Source: Deroplatys truncata (Eukaryota; Arthropoda; Insecta; Mantodea; Mantidae). Taken from it: a stretch of 64,000 nucleotides of DNA. Below are positions 54,132 to 64,000 of the stretch, one piece after another (within the stretch, counting starts at the first letter, position 1; every line of letters starts with the position of its first letter). The notes below the pieces were generated by a model. That model saw only the letters and a list, made by a program, of their open reading frames with translations. It was not told the DNA's origin and did no database searches. The DNA lies in contig CM060987.1 in NCBI GenBank assembly GCA_030765065.1, forward strand, positions 76,995,833 to 77,059,832, in the 5' to 3' direction. The position numbers were made by a program, and so were the translations under genes.

Positions 54132-55486
54132 CAAGGTGATTTATGAAGAACTGACACATTTATTTATTTAATTGTTTCAAAACGAGTTATACTAGCGACA
54201 ACTTATTATTTATGAAATGCATAGGAATTTTGGGAGATTATTTACCACTATAGCAAATGCTTAAAAGCTCTTCCATCCTGCTTAAGGCACAACTCAACAC
54301 GTCGTTGCATGTTACTGACCACTCGTTGGAGGACTGTGTTGTCAACAGCTTGAATCTCCTGTGTAATTTTGTGCTTCATATCGTCCAATGTCTGGGAACG
54401 TGTGGCATAAACCCGTGTTTTAAGTAAGCCCTTAGAAAGAGGTCCGGCGATGTAAAATCCGGAGATCTCGGTGGCCACAGGTTCTTGGAAATTATCCGGT
54501 CGTCAAAGAAACTTGCAATTAGTGCCATGAATTCATTTGATGTATGGCATGTAGTGCCGTCCTGCTGAAAATATCCTTGACTCAGCTCTACATCGTCTAG
54601 TTGCTCAGCAAACTCTATGAAAATCCGTCGGTACTTTACAGTGTTCACATTGTTTTAAAAAAATTGGTTCCACTATTCTCTATGCGAATATTGCACACCC
54701 AACTCCGATTTTAACTGGGTGCGTAGGTGCTACATGAGTAACATGTGGGTTTTTGGTGGCCCAATAGCGTGAGTTATATGTGAGTGGTCACATAGCTGGA
54801 TAAATGGAACCAGGCTTCATCTATGAACCATGTGACGAGTAATATGGCAGGATTTTGCACAATGAACGCCTGAAACCAACGAAAATAATTCATTCGTCTA
54901 TCCTTATCTGGTTCCTGTAACTGATGGACAACCGTAATCCTATACGGCTTTAGGCCTGCACTTTTCACAGCTCTCTGACACATTGAGTAGCTGTACCCTT
55001 TCTCCTGCGACAAATGTCTTAATGATTTTTTGGGTGACTGATCCAGTCGTGCTCTTACGTCAACAACAACCGTGGGAAGCCTAGATGAAGGAGTTTTGTC
55101 TTTTTCACTCACCATAGATCCAGTTATTTCCAATTTGGTTATCAGTCCCAGTATTGTGTTTCTTTGGGGAGGATTCCGAACACAAAATTCTCTCTGGTAT
55201 GACCTTTAAGTAGCTGTAATTGAATTCGTTATCCAGTACTGCTTTATAAGGAAGAGTCGTCCATTTAATGTATACTCCATTTTCACGTTGACTAGAACAA
55301 CATCTCAAAAACAGTTGCCGACAATAAAACTAATAATTACGAATAAAACATGAACATCTGCATATATAGTGACAGGCAATCGAAATTCCAAAGCATTCTG
55401 CTTAATTTGGTGCTAAAATTGGGGCATTGAGTGCATTTCGAACAGAATAATTAAAGAAATGTGCCAGTTCTTAATAAATCACCCTG
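54132..55486 (-). mobile_element. Tc1/mariner-type element (DUF4817 family)
   Basis: Inverted ends CAAGGTGATTTATGAAGAAC (left) and CAGGGTGATTTATTAAGAAC (right, complement) continue for about 45 bp, with TA at 54130-54131 and 55487-55488. The 1355-bp length and the transposase inside fit. Its end sequence differs from the element at 39616, so it is a separate family of the same superfamily. Confidence 0.9.
54248..55305 (-). pseudogene. Tc1/mariner transposase, broken
   Basis: Reading on the minus strand, the N-terminus near 55290 has a degraded DUF4817 HTH. The frame at 55133-54774 then gives LPTVVVDVRARLDQSPKKSL, TVVHQLQEPDKDRRMNYFRWF and FIDEAWFHLSSYV (first Asp). The next frame (54648-54376) has GYFQQDGTTCHTSN (second Asp) and LWPPRSPDFTSPDLFL (third). 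The last frame ends RVELCLKQDGRAFKHLL, the usual C-terminus. Stops near 54770 and 54655 and a frameshift near 54430 disable it. All three catalytic regions remain recognisable, so decay is moderate. Confidence 0.85.
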
Positions 55487-55489
55487 TAT

Positions 55490-57437
55490 AATAGAATAGT
55501 GCATTTCGATGCTGAACTTTTAAAAGCTATAAATTATGTTAAAATAATTTTCTTGATACTGATCTTCACAAAGAATCGCCTCATTTGAAAAATAAATATG
55601 ATGTAATAAAAGCCGAGTTGCAAACGTGTAAGAGGAAAACATTATATCGATGTTCATTTATTTATTTCAGCATGTAAAGAAAACCATGAATTGTAATTTT
55701 ATTTGAGTTTAATGTGACTGAATCACAAACATCATTGTTTGAAAAAGTGTAGTTACTGCTTTCCAAACAACAATATTTATATGAACTGTTTTGTTATAAA
55801 CATAAGAGTATGCGATTGACATAAATGTCACGAAGTTCTAAATGTCATAAATTTGGAAACGAAACTTTTGTGCTGGTAGATGTGGCGAAAGTTCATTTCG
55901 TAGTAGTGTTGCAGTTAACAATATGCTGCTTATATCGTACACCCCAGTAATTGCGGAATAGCTACGAACTCACGTCAACCCCTTAAGGAGACCAAAACTT
56001 GAAATTAGGAAGTTCAGTATTGCTTAAGTAATTAGTTTAATAATGTAACGAGATATTTGTGATATATTCTATAACAAATGTACAAATTTCCAGATCAATT
56101 TCTTGAGTAGCTCCTGATTTTTTAACTATCTATAGGATTCTACTTGTGGTCGAATTTTCACAATTTGAACTTTGTGCTAGAAATATTTATTGCTTACAAA
56201 TTTCGTACACGATTTGCAAATAAAATAAATTAGTTCAAAAAAAAGGCGTAAGTGTATAAGTCTTGCGTTTACGCTTTATAATTAATAAAATTAACTTCTT
56301 AAGACATTTACTCTTTGATTTTACTTTATTGAAAATGCTCAACGATAAGATTTGTTTATTGTCATTTAAAGCCTCCTAAGTGGTGCGTTCAAGTAATTGG
56401 CTAAAGGTTGCATAGTAAGGAGCAAGCTGAGTGATAAAGCATTGGAAAAATATTAAAATAAATAAACTACTTTTAAGGGTACATAGGCGATTTCAACCTC
56501 AAAATTCCACGCCTATGTTGGCTGTTACTCTAATAATTTTAGTATCTGTACTATTATATACCCATCTCTCTTAAATCATTAATATTTATTACTGTAAAGC
56601 ATCTTATTTTTCAGAACTTTTGTCTGTTTTCAAGCTGGTTTCCTGTTGACAAATAATATTTTATAATTCACAGGTTATTTTTGGGCATTACACGATTTTA
56701 GAGAGTTTTCTATTCCCAAAGGTATCTCTACACCCTCCATATTTGGTGAAGAATAGTACTTGTAAGCACAGTGAAATTGATGGGGACCTAGAAGCACTTA
56801 TAATGCTACTGTAGCTGTTTTGTTAATTGCTGGCTAATTTTGCTTTTCTTTTCAGGAATTGGTGATGCCAAAGAAGATTCCATTGAACATGGCGCTACAA
56901 ACACTTTTGATGTAAGAGGTTCAACAAATTTTCTTCAAAGCCACATCTTCACCCAAGAATTGATATTCCTTTCGGGTGTTCTGCGTTGTTCTTGTTCTAG
57001 TCCAGTTCACAAGAGCTGAATTCAAATGAAAACATATGTTATGCTGTTATGTTTTGCTACAACATAATTTCTCAACACGGAAAAATGAATTAGCTCCATT
57101 AAACAGAATAAAGTCAATCTATATATCCACCATTATAAGGTACAATCTATGCTGGATGGTGTAATTAACTGCCTGCATCTACATATTTATATTCAAATCA
57201 TCATTCTGTGACAAAATCTCTCATTAGTCGAAATATATTTTTTTATCTTCTGATATATCACCTGCCATTGCAAAATAATATGCAATGTTACTTTTAGCAG
57301 AAAAACATACAACAGGCTCATAATATGCCTTTCGTGTTGAAGTACCCCAACGGATAGGGCCCAAACTAGAGCCATTGACTTTTAATTCTCGGCTTTCTGA
57401 ATAACATTGACGCAGAAATAAATCTATCCACATCAAG
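55490..57437. other. No gene recognised; 5' flank of the receptor exon
   Basis: AT-rich sequence. No upstream coding exon, TATA box or initiator could be tied to the exon at 57438. The minus-strand frames at 57193-57436 show no known motif. Confidence 0.4.
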
Positions 57438-57950
57438 ATGTTTTCTATAAAAGGTCAAAGAAACGGGTATAATCTACGCTCGGTACTTCCTCCGAACTCC
57501 TCAGGGGTGGCATTAGTGTTTTTTCTCTTCCTCGTACTTCTCTTACCTACGATACTGTCATTGAACATTCGCCCAGCCGAACCTTCGCAGAGGAGAAGAG
57601 CCAATTCCAGCAATACGGGTGTTTCAACAATGCACATCGCAGTGGCCTTCAGCGAAACACATGCTCAAACTTTCTCGCGCGCCTTCAACAAGAGCATGCT
57701 CAACGTCACACGTATGTTTGCCAATGTGACACTTTCGCCGTTAGTGATATCTCTGCCCGAGGACCAGCGCTTCTCTGCCGGAATGTTGGAGCGCACTTGT
57801 GCACTTCTGGAGGGCAAGCACGTCATCGCGGTGCTGATCCTGGGGGGCAGTCCAGCGGGCTTCTCAGTGGCGCTGGCTGCTGCTACCGCTGGTATTCCTG
57901 TTCTCTGGGCCAGGGAAGGTACAGGAGACCTCTCGGGATACCTGCAATCG
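57438..57950 (+). CDS. First coding exon, probable NMDA-type ionotropic glutamate receptor
   Basis: 171 codons ending in phase 0 at a strong donor (CAATCG|GTGAGT, intron from 57951). The Met at 57438 is the first after an in-frame TGA 33 bases upstream. Residues about 24-41 (VALVFFLFLVLLLPTILS) form a signal peptide or anchor with a long N-region. From residue 65 (MHIAVAFSETHAQTFSRAF) the text resembles the start of the extracellular amino-terminal domain of NMDA-type receptors, including CALLEGKHVIAVLILGG and AAATAGIPVLWAR, where the first lobe folds. N-glycosylation sites NSS, NKS, NVT and NVT fit an extracellular domain. It is clearly more GC-rich than its surroundings, as expected of a host exon. 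The protein would be a ligand-gated cation channel subunit at neuronal membranes. The subunit (NMDA 2-like or 3-like) is uncertain, and no later exon was recognised in the window, so the gene continues beyond it or its introns are long. Confidence 0.65.
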
Positions 57951-58990
57951 GTGAGTAATCAAAATAACAAGTGCAATTACAATAGGCTATTTCATTTTTA
58001 GCATTAATATTAGTGAAACACATAACATAAGCAAATATACCATAGATGTCATGAGATTATTTCTATATGGATAATTATAGGTCTTATAGTCAACAGGAAG
58101 TAGCACGATAGAGAGATTGTACCATGTTTATTTATCCCAATTAATGAGGTAAGCTCCGGACCTCTCATTAGGTTCATAAAGTTCTGTAAGACAGCTGTAT
58201 TCAATCATTTTCAACCGCAATTCTTTTCACTCTAAGGTTTTCCATTGAACCGTGTAACCCACATAATGACAGAAATAACTGAAAAGCATTAAGTAAAATT
58301 CAGTCACATACATCCATGCATCAGCAAGAATCATTACTGGAATGATCCTAACCAGGAAAACTGCCATGGTGAGTCCGGGAGAAGTAACTAAGACTCCTGA
58401 CAACCAGACGCGCAGACCCTAAGCTATAGGATTAACCTGATAGCTCTAAGTACTATCATCCTCAGTTTATTTGTTATCAGTCTGCGAGAGAGATGTTGTA
58501 TCCCAAACTTGTCATTCATGCTGTCAACCTCTCTTTCAGTTCACCCCCTTCGTTCTACTTCGCTTCCTTCAGACATTTTAGGGCTTGCAGAAACTATAAT
58601 TTAAACTGCAGTGTTATAAGGATAATTAATCTTTTATGTATTCTAATTCTAGCTTTCTCGCGGATTAATCTTTGGCTTGCCATTATATCAACAAAATTTC
58701 TGTCTTAAAAATGGAGTAAGCAGAAATGGTGAAAAACATTTCAAAACACCAAAAGCGAATTATTAGTTTATAGTTTACAAACTGTCACGTGATCCATATT
58801 GTCGCATGTGATGTTAGACGGACTCGTTTATTTTACACTAATTTGGATCTTAACATTAATATGGCTCATTCTTCTAAATTCTGATTTTCTGCCTTAAGAA
58901 ACTTTCTTAAGATGTGTACGTGACAGGACGTATGTGTGCTACCTCATTTCCTAGGTTTGGCTCAAGGGACCTTTTCATTTGCGTCATTTC
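57951..58990 (+). other. Start of the receptor intron
   Basis: Intron 1 sequence after the donor at 57951. It contains no recognised exon. A possible SINE fragment lies at 58340-58450 (GGAAAACTGCCATGGTGAGT...ACCCTAAGCTATAGGATTAACC). Confidence 0.4.
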
Positions 58991-58994
58991 CCAT

Positions 58995-59470
58995 GGACAT
59001 TCTTAGAATAATGTTGCCTTTTGCAACATGGAACCGATCGCGTGTTTCCGCTCAATCCTACAGAAGTCTGATCAATCATACTTAAAGTATGGCGTCGGCT
59101 TACCACAAACAGGACATAGGCGTCATTAAGATTGAGTCGGTTCTTGCCTATTTAAGCAAGCGCCTAAGCGCCGCTCGGGGGAGACCGACACATGCTAGAC
59201 AGGGTCAAATCGCTGCCCATCAGCATCTTAATCTGCTATCTACAACGATGAGTTCACAGGTCCGTCCACATTACACACGACAAGCACTTCAAGGTAAGAT
59301 CTTACATATACTCTAGCTTTGTTCCCCCTTCAATGTAAACTCAACATTGAAGATATTGAATTTAATAAACCAAGCAAGTAAAATTAAGCCAAGCTTGAGA
59401 TGTTCTACCCTGAAACCGCTATTCCCCCTATGTCCATCCAGTTATGGATGTGACAATATTTTCCTTTAAA
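58995..59470 (+). promoter_or_regulatory. Promoter-like block, possible solo LTR
   Basis: A GC-richer island in AT-rich intron. It has a TATA-like CTATTTAAGC (near 59148), an open frame (59089-59316), a splice-donor-like CAAG|GTAAGATC near 59292 and AATAAACC near 59364. This order (promoter, transcribed block, polyadenylation signal) is LTR-like. No ends or target duplication were found. It could also be a non-coding first exon. Confidence 0.3.
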
Positions 59471-59474
59471 ACCT

Positions 59475-61595
59475 GCATTTCATAAACCATACCACTTTAC
59501 AAAAGAGTTCTGCGAAGATGTTACAATCTTCGACGCTTAAAACAAAAATAAAGTTCTTCTTAGAAATCCACTCTAAGATAGCATAAAAAAGTAAATAGCT
59601 CCCTTATTAGCATCTAGCTTTATTTCGAACAACAGTTCCCTTGCACTGAATATTACTGGGAAGGTCTAAAACACAGATAAAAGCAACTGCATTTATCTGC
59701 TATTTTGCTGTGACAGTATTACTGGTCACCTGTAAATACCAATAATATTAACTGATATGGCAATTATGAATAGCCCTGATAATATTATTTAATACTCTGA
59801 TATCAAAACAAGTAAGATAATATTCATAATGATATTCTTGTAATTTTTATGTAAGATGTTTTCATGTATGAGTGTATTAATATCGTTAGAGCTGTGAGAT
59901 ACCAGAAAACAGCAGAAAAGCTACATTTCAGTGTGACGATGCAGGCAACCTTGGGTAGAAAACAAACACAATCTTGAGGTATTGTATGTGAAGATTAGGG
60001 AGAAAACTAGGAAAACTCGATTACAACTGGTAGCCAGCAGAGACAACGTTGCAACACCAAAAGTTATAAAGCGAGTCACGTGCTCAGTAACAGCAAATGG
60101 TGGTGTAAGAATTATATTTAAAAGCTTTCAAGGAGAGTCCAAACAGTCAATTAGATTTGAAGGTACAGATTTTTAAATGTTCAAGTTGTTTAAGTAAGTG
60201 ATAGTGTACCCAAGCTATCGTTAGTTTGTGGATGATATGCAGATCATAGTAGCTTACGTTCTGAGAACGTGAGAGATAATTACCCGATAAAATTAGACTA
60301 CACCATAATTATAACAGATTTGTATTGTTCTTATTCATACGGGTGCGCAGATATTAAATTTATGTAATTGTGATAAATAGGCAACTTGCTACGTGTGAAC
60401 TTAGCAAGCTGTTTGTTAACTGTAACGCCATATCCACTTTTAATATAAAACAGCTTCAAGGAACGAGTTAAATAAGCATACAGCAGAGCAAAGCGTCATA
60501 CAATGATAACGTGTGCACTAACGGGAGAGCATTATTCAGCGACTCTTGTGTTTTATATGTTATATTACTCATAATAATCTTCTGTACCCGCCACCACACC
60601 TGATAATTTATACAGGCTCTACCAACTGAATAAATGAATAAGGTGAGACGAGAAAGAACCAGAAAATTAATAAGTAATTGGGCAACACAAACATAACAAG
60701 ATGGACGGTAGAGATAACAATATCGAACAACATAAACGTCCCAATGTATAGCGTATTACTCTGGTACATTAACCACGCTCGCTATTGTGTACTTCATATT
60801 TGGGGGTTGCTGTCTACGAGGGTTAAAACTAAGGCTCGGAAGCTGGGACCCTTGTGTTCCTAAGCCATCAGTAAGAATATCCATAAACACCTCTTACCAA
60901 AAAAGAGGTGCTATCACTAAGTATACGTTTTGCTAACGTTAAACCGTAGCCCCAGTTGATCGTAACGCACACCGGGTCCCAAACTTCGGGTCTTAGTTAT
61001 AATGTTAATGAAAATTCCCCAGGAGCTTTAGCTAACATAGACCAGTTGACCCGAGATTCAACTTTCCACATGTAGCGAATCATTATGTAATAGACACTAT
61101 TTCTATGTAGCTTTATATCATGATTAATCTTAAAACATGTGTTTTTGTCACAATAGTAAGTGGATTAAAGTCGGAATGATGGCAGATTACTACTTGACAA
61201 TATATTACATAAATCAATTAATAAGCCGAATTTCTTTCATTTAATAAGCTTACACTTCTATAAAATAGATAATTGCAATTTCAGAAACCCTTATTCTTCC
61301 ACAATTCTTTAAATTCTTTACGGCTTCAATCCATTGAATTAAATTACAATTATTATATACTTGCTTCCTGCTCTCACATTTACCGATATATTTCAAATTT
61401 AGAACATCAATAAGTCTATATTTCGCACGATCAATCTTTTCCGGTTAATAATTACTAAAGATAATTTTGAATAAGTTAAACCAAAAGGAATTTAGAAACA
61501 CTGTCCGCAATGCCTTCTGCCTAAACGTTGGCCTGCTGATTTCCTCGTGAAATTCCTCACCGTCGAAGAAAGATTAACTACAGCTTCGTCCACTG
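59475..61595. other. No feature recognised
   Basis: AT-rich, presumably intronic sequence. Short frames at 59982-60176 and 60678-60863 lack motifs and splice context. Confidence 0.45.
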
Positions 61596-61599
61596 CACG

Positions 61600-61680
61600 G
61601 TGAGCAGAGCTGGGACTGAACCGGCGCCTGCGCAGTCGACAACCACATTCGCCGACGTACTAAGTGAATCAAATTAACTC
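61600..61680 (-). repeat. tRNA-like SINE piece
   Basis: The minus strand has GTCGGCGAATGTGGTTGTCG and then a B-box (CCGGTTCAGTCCCAG, near 61612-61626). No complete tRNA fold was found. Confidence 0.4.
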
Positions 61681-62048
61681 TGCCCTTTCTTCTTGATCTT
61701 GACGTCTCCTTTACAAAGCACCACCATACTCATTTCACTATTTTTTCCATAGACGTCAACCTTCCTTTAGTGCAGCGCATAGTCGCCTAGAGTAGATTTC
61801 TCCGGGAAGGGTCAATTTGGCACAATCTAAAACAAATAAATAAGCTTTTGTGTGCCTTGTCTATGCAATCCCTTTGAAAGTACATAATAGAGGTGCGTTT
61901 ATGAAAGTACCCCTCCAAAAAAAACAACAAAAAACGGATAGAACGCGTTTGCAACAGAAAAGTGGCTCAGCATATGTGGCCGGTTAAAAATTTAACTTAA
62001 AAGCAGGTTTTATGGGTCAGTCTCAGCCGCTTTCAAGTATTGAATATA

Positions 62049-62076
62049 ATAAATAAATAAATAAACAAATAAACAA
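62049..62076. repeat. (AAAT/AAAC)n microsatellite
   Basis: Short run of AAATAAATAAATAAAC AAATAAAC units. Confidence 0.8.
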
Positions 62077-62079
62077 AGA

Positions 62080-63645
62080 GAGTAGCATTACGTTGATATA
62101 ATATTCTGATACTTATAAAATACCTATTAGAGCAACATTTATTATCGCAATCCCTAAATCATCATTCTTTCGTTTCTGAATAAAGCATCTATACCACAGC
62201 GTTTTTAAACTACAGTCTCAAGAACAATTACTTCAGACTTAAAATATTTAATCTGATTTCACTGGAGAAGGAAGACTTGCAGTAAACCAATATTAATACA
62301 CAGGTCGACATTTAGAAAAACACATATAGTGCATAAAGAACCAATCACAACGAGGAGATTGATAAATATTATGGAACGAAAAATGGAATGGGAACAAAGA
62401 AGGAAACTTGCGAATGCTTGGAACAGTCGGTAGTAGCTTATAGTTTCAGAAATATGAGACTTCATAAATAAAGGATAATCTCATAAATCACTCAAACGAT
62501 ATTTGTTTCTCGCTTGAAAACCCCAATTCTTTCGGGCGGACATGACCTATGAAACACCAAATTTCATTTCACAAACTATTAAAATATTAAAAAGGATTTA
62601 CAAAGCCCTTGATCTCGAATACGCAGGCATTGGAGCTATAAGAGGATATACGTACTTGCAAAGAAGGGTTTGACTTTTAGCTGAGAGTGCAACGGAGTAG
62701 AAAATATTTGTTGTTACTCCACAGAATATGCATATAAAATAAGACAAGTTCCACAGATACTTCTTTCCAAGCAATATGCAGGTAGATGTGCACAATATAG
62801 CAAGAAGACACAAAACAAACTCGAGTCTCTTCTCATAACGTTACCATACACGTATGACACCAATGCCAACATATTTTAAGAACCTCAAGTAAGAGCTTAT
62901 CTTTATTTCTTTGTATATTTTAATTAAGTTTGTTACCAGGCTTTATTGAATATTTGTATAAAAATAAAAATCAATTGTGTCCAGCTAGCATTGTAAATCT
63001 ATCAACCTATATTTTATATTTAACAACTCACATTATTTTTCCAGATGGTCGAAGACTACGTGTCTCTTCCAAAGGGGTTAACTTGGTGGCCTGGGGGGAT
63101 CTTTATGTTCACCAGCTTCATCTCTATTTCCTTGTGTACGTTAAGGGTCTGTGTACTATGTGAAAACTATGTAGCATTTATGCATCCAATTAATTATGGG
63201 GTCAAAGAGAAGGTAAAAAGGTTTAAAATGTCGCATATTGTGATTATCTGCAAAATTACTCGACTATTTCCACCGATGGTTGTTCCATCACCATAGGGTA
63301 CTTATAGGCTATGCAGATCTTGCAAGATTGTCGGCGGAGGGGTTAAGAAAGTCAGCCGTTTTGCCTATGTTTTATATCCTTTTGTGTGAATATCGAGATT
63401 TTCCATACGTCATTAGGAATAGCCGGGGCTGTGCGAAATTATAATTATAAACATTAAATAGGAAGGGTTCACTTTAAAAACCTTTCTTATCATTATAAAA
63501 TACTTTCATAAAGAATGGGTGGTAGGTAAATGAAGTTAAATTAGTCATTCGTGTTTATAAAGCAACCCATGCAACGTCGGGCAGCTAACTGGTAAAGAAT
63601 AAAGATGTAAGAAATGTGATGCGAATGAAAAACCCTGATGTGTTA
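62080..63645. other. No feature recognised
   Basis: AT-rich, presumably intronic. A splice-acceptor-like TTTTTCCAG at about 63036-63046 precedes a short open frame, but the translation matches no receptor sequence I know. Confidence 0.4.
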
Positions 63646-63649
63646 AATA

Positions 63650-64000
63650 CACATGACTGTAGAGCGGGATGGTTTAGGCGACAACGTCTATGGTCCGCAT
63701 TCGGGAGGTCGCGGGTTCGATTCCCATGACCGTGCACTGTGAGTATACGGTTTTTCATGGTTTTCCCCTGGGTGCCTAGGCGAATGCCAGGGTGATGTAT
63801 TCTATCACGATTTCTCCTTTCCCCATTCCCTCTCCTTTCATCTCTCCCTTTCACTTTTCAGACCCTACGGAGTTGGTTGTGTCGGGAAGATGGCGTGGAT
63901 GCTTGTGCATTGGAAAGATTTCTCCCCGTGAACACCATGGTGAGTTGTCCTGCCCGTTAAGGTCGCTTCATCTCCCTCTCTCGGAATTCTTCTCCTCTAC
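63650..64000 (+). repeat. tRNA-derived SINE-like repeat, copy 2
   Basis: tRNA-like head with B-box GGTTCGATTCC (63714-63724), followed by ACGGTTTTTCATGGTTTTCC, a pyrimidine-rich stretch and a distal block (GTCGGGAAGATGGCGTGGAT...CTCCCTCTCTCGG) running to the window edge. It has the same layout as the copy at 4855-5335. The minus-strand frame at 63585-63854 is a by-product. Confidence 0.65.

Noticed and set aside
63046-63165. Possible second receptor exon after TTTTTCCAG
   Set aside because: Neither frame resembles a glutamate receptor amino-terminal domain, and no donor closes it convincingly.

Overview
The window looks like one stretch of a large, repeat-rich insect genome, probably a polyneopteran such as a cockroach or relative. 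That placement is an inference from the mobile-element families, the AT-rich intergenic DNA, the tRNA-derived SINE-like repeats and one spliced neural-receptor-type exon. There are no prokaryotic operons, no CRISPR array and no rRNA or intact tRNA gene. Almost everything recognisable is transposon-derived. The only convincing host coding sequence is one first coding exon at 57438-57950, probably of an NMDA-type ionotropic glutamate receptor, ending at a good splice donor.

Layout. 0-5 kb: a (CA)n microsatellite, a 614-bp foldback MITE (221-834), copies of an unnamed ~1-kb (CA)n-bearing inverted-repeat family (here 'family A') and a SINE. 5.4-6.4 kb: an internally deleted Tc1/mariner-type element. 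7-13 kb: nested repeats, in which an RTE-like LINE on the minus strand is cut by family A and SINE insertions, and a family A copy is itself cut by a 995-bp LTR-like unit with a 4-bp target duplication. 16-20 kb: LINE remnants and a 1293-bp mariner with 28-bp inverted ends. 22-25 kb: a decayed hAT element and a Penelope-like remnant with a GIY-YIG domain. 28.7-33.6 kb: two decayed mariner/Tc1-type elements and a multi-frame pseudogene of an insect transposon protein family. 34.1-36.2 kb: a 62-bp satellite.

38.9-47.1 kb is the most informative region. A LINE remnant was invaded by a Tc1/mariner element (39616-46970, TA target). That element was later invaded, in the fifth/sixth codon of its transposase, by a 5484-bp LTR retrotransposon (40065-45548, target duplication TAAT). 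The LTR element has two 1358-bp LTRs that are almost identical, a tRNA-Lys-type primer binding site, and an intact 484-codon ORF made mostly of 11-residue (hendecad) coiled-coil repeats. It lacks protease, reverse transcriptase and most of integrase, keeping only an integrase C-terminal GPY fragment. It therefore looks recent and non-autonomous, and is my best candidate for something poorly described.

47-64 kb: scattered tRNA-like SINE pieces, a Tc1 remnant, a 12-bp-arm perfect hairpin, an 87-bp dimeric satellite that stays open in frame, another Tc1/mariner-type element (54132-55486), the receptor exon, a promoter-like block near 59.1 kb and a second copy of the SINE seen near 4.9 kb. Element boundaries come from reading inverted ends and target duplications directly. 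Family names rest on recognised protein motifs and were not confirmed by any search.
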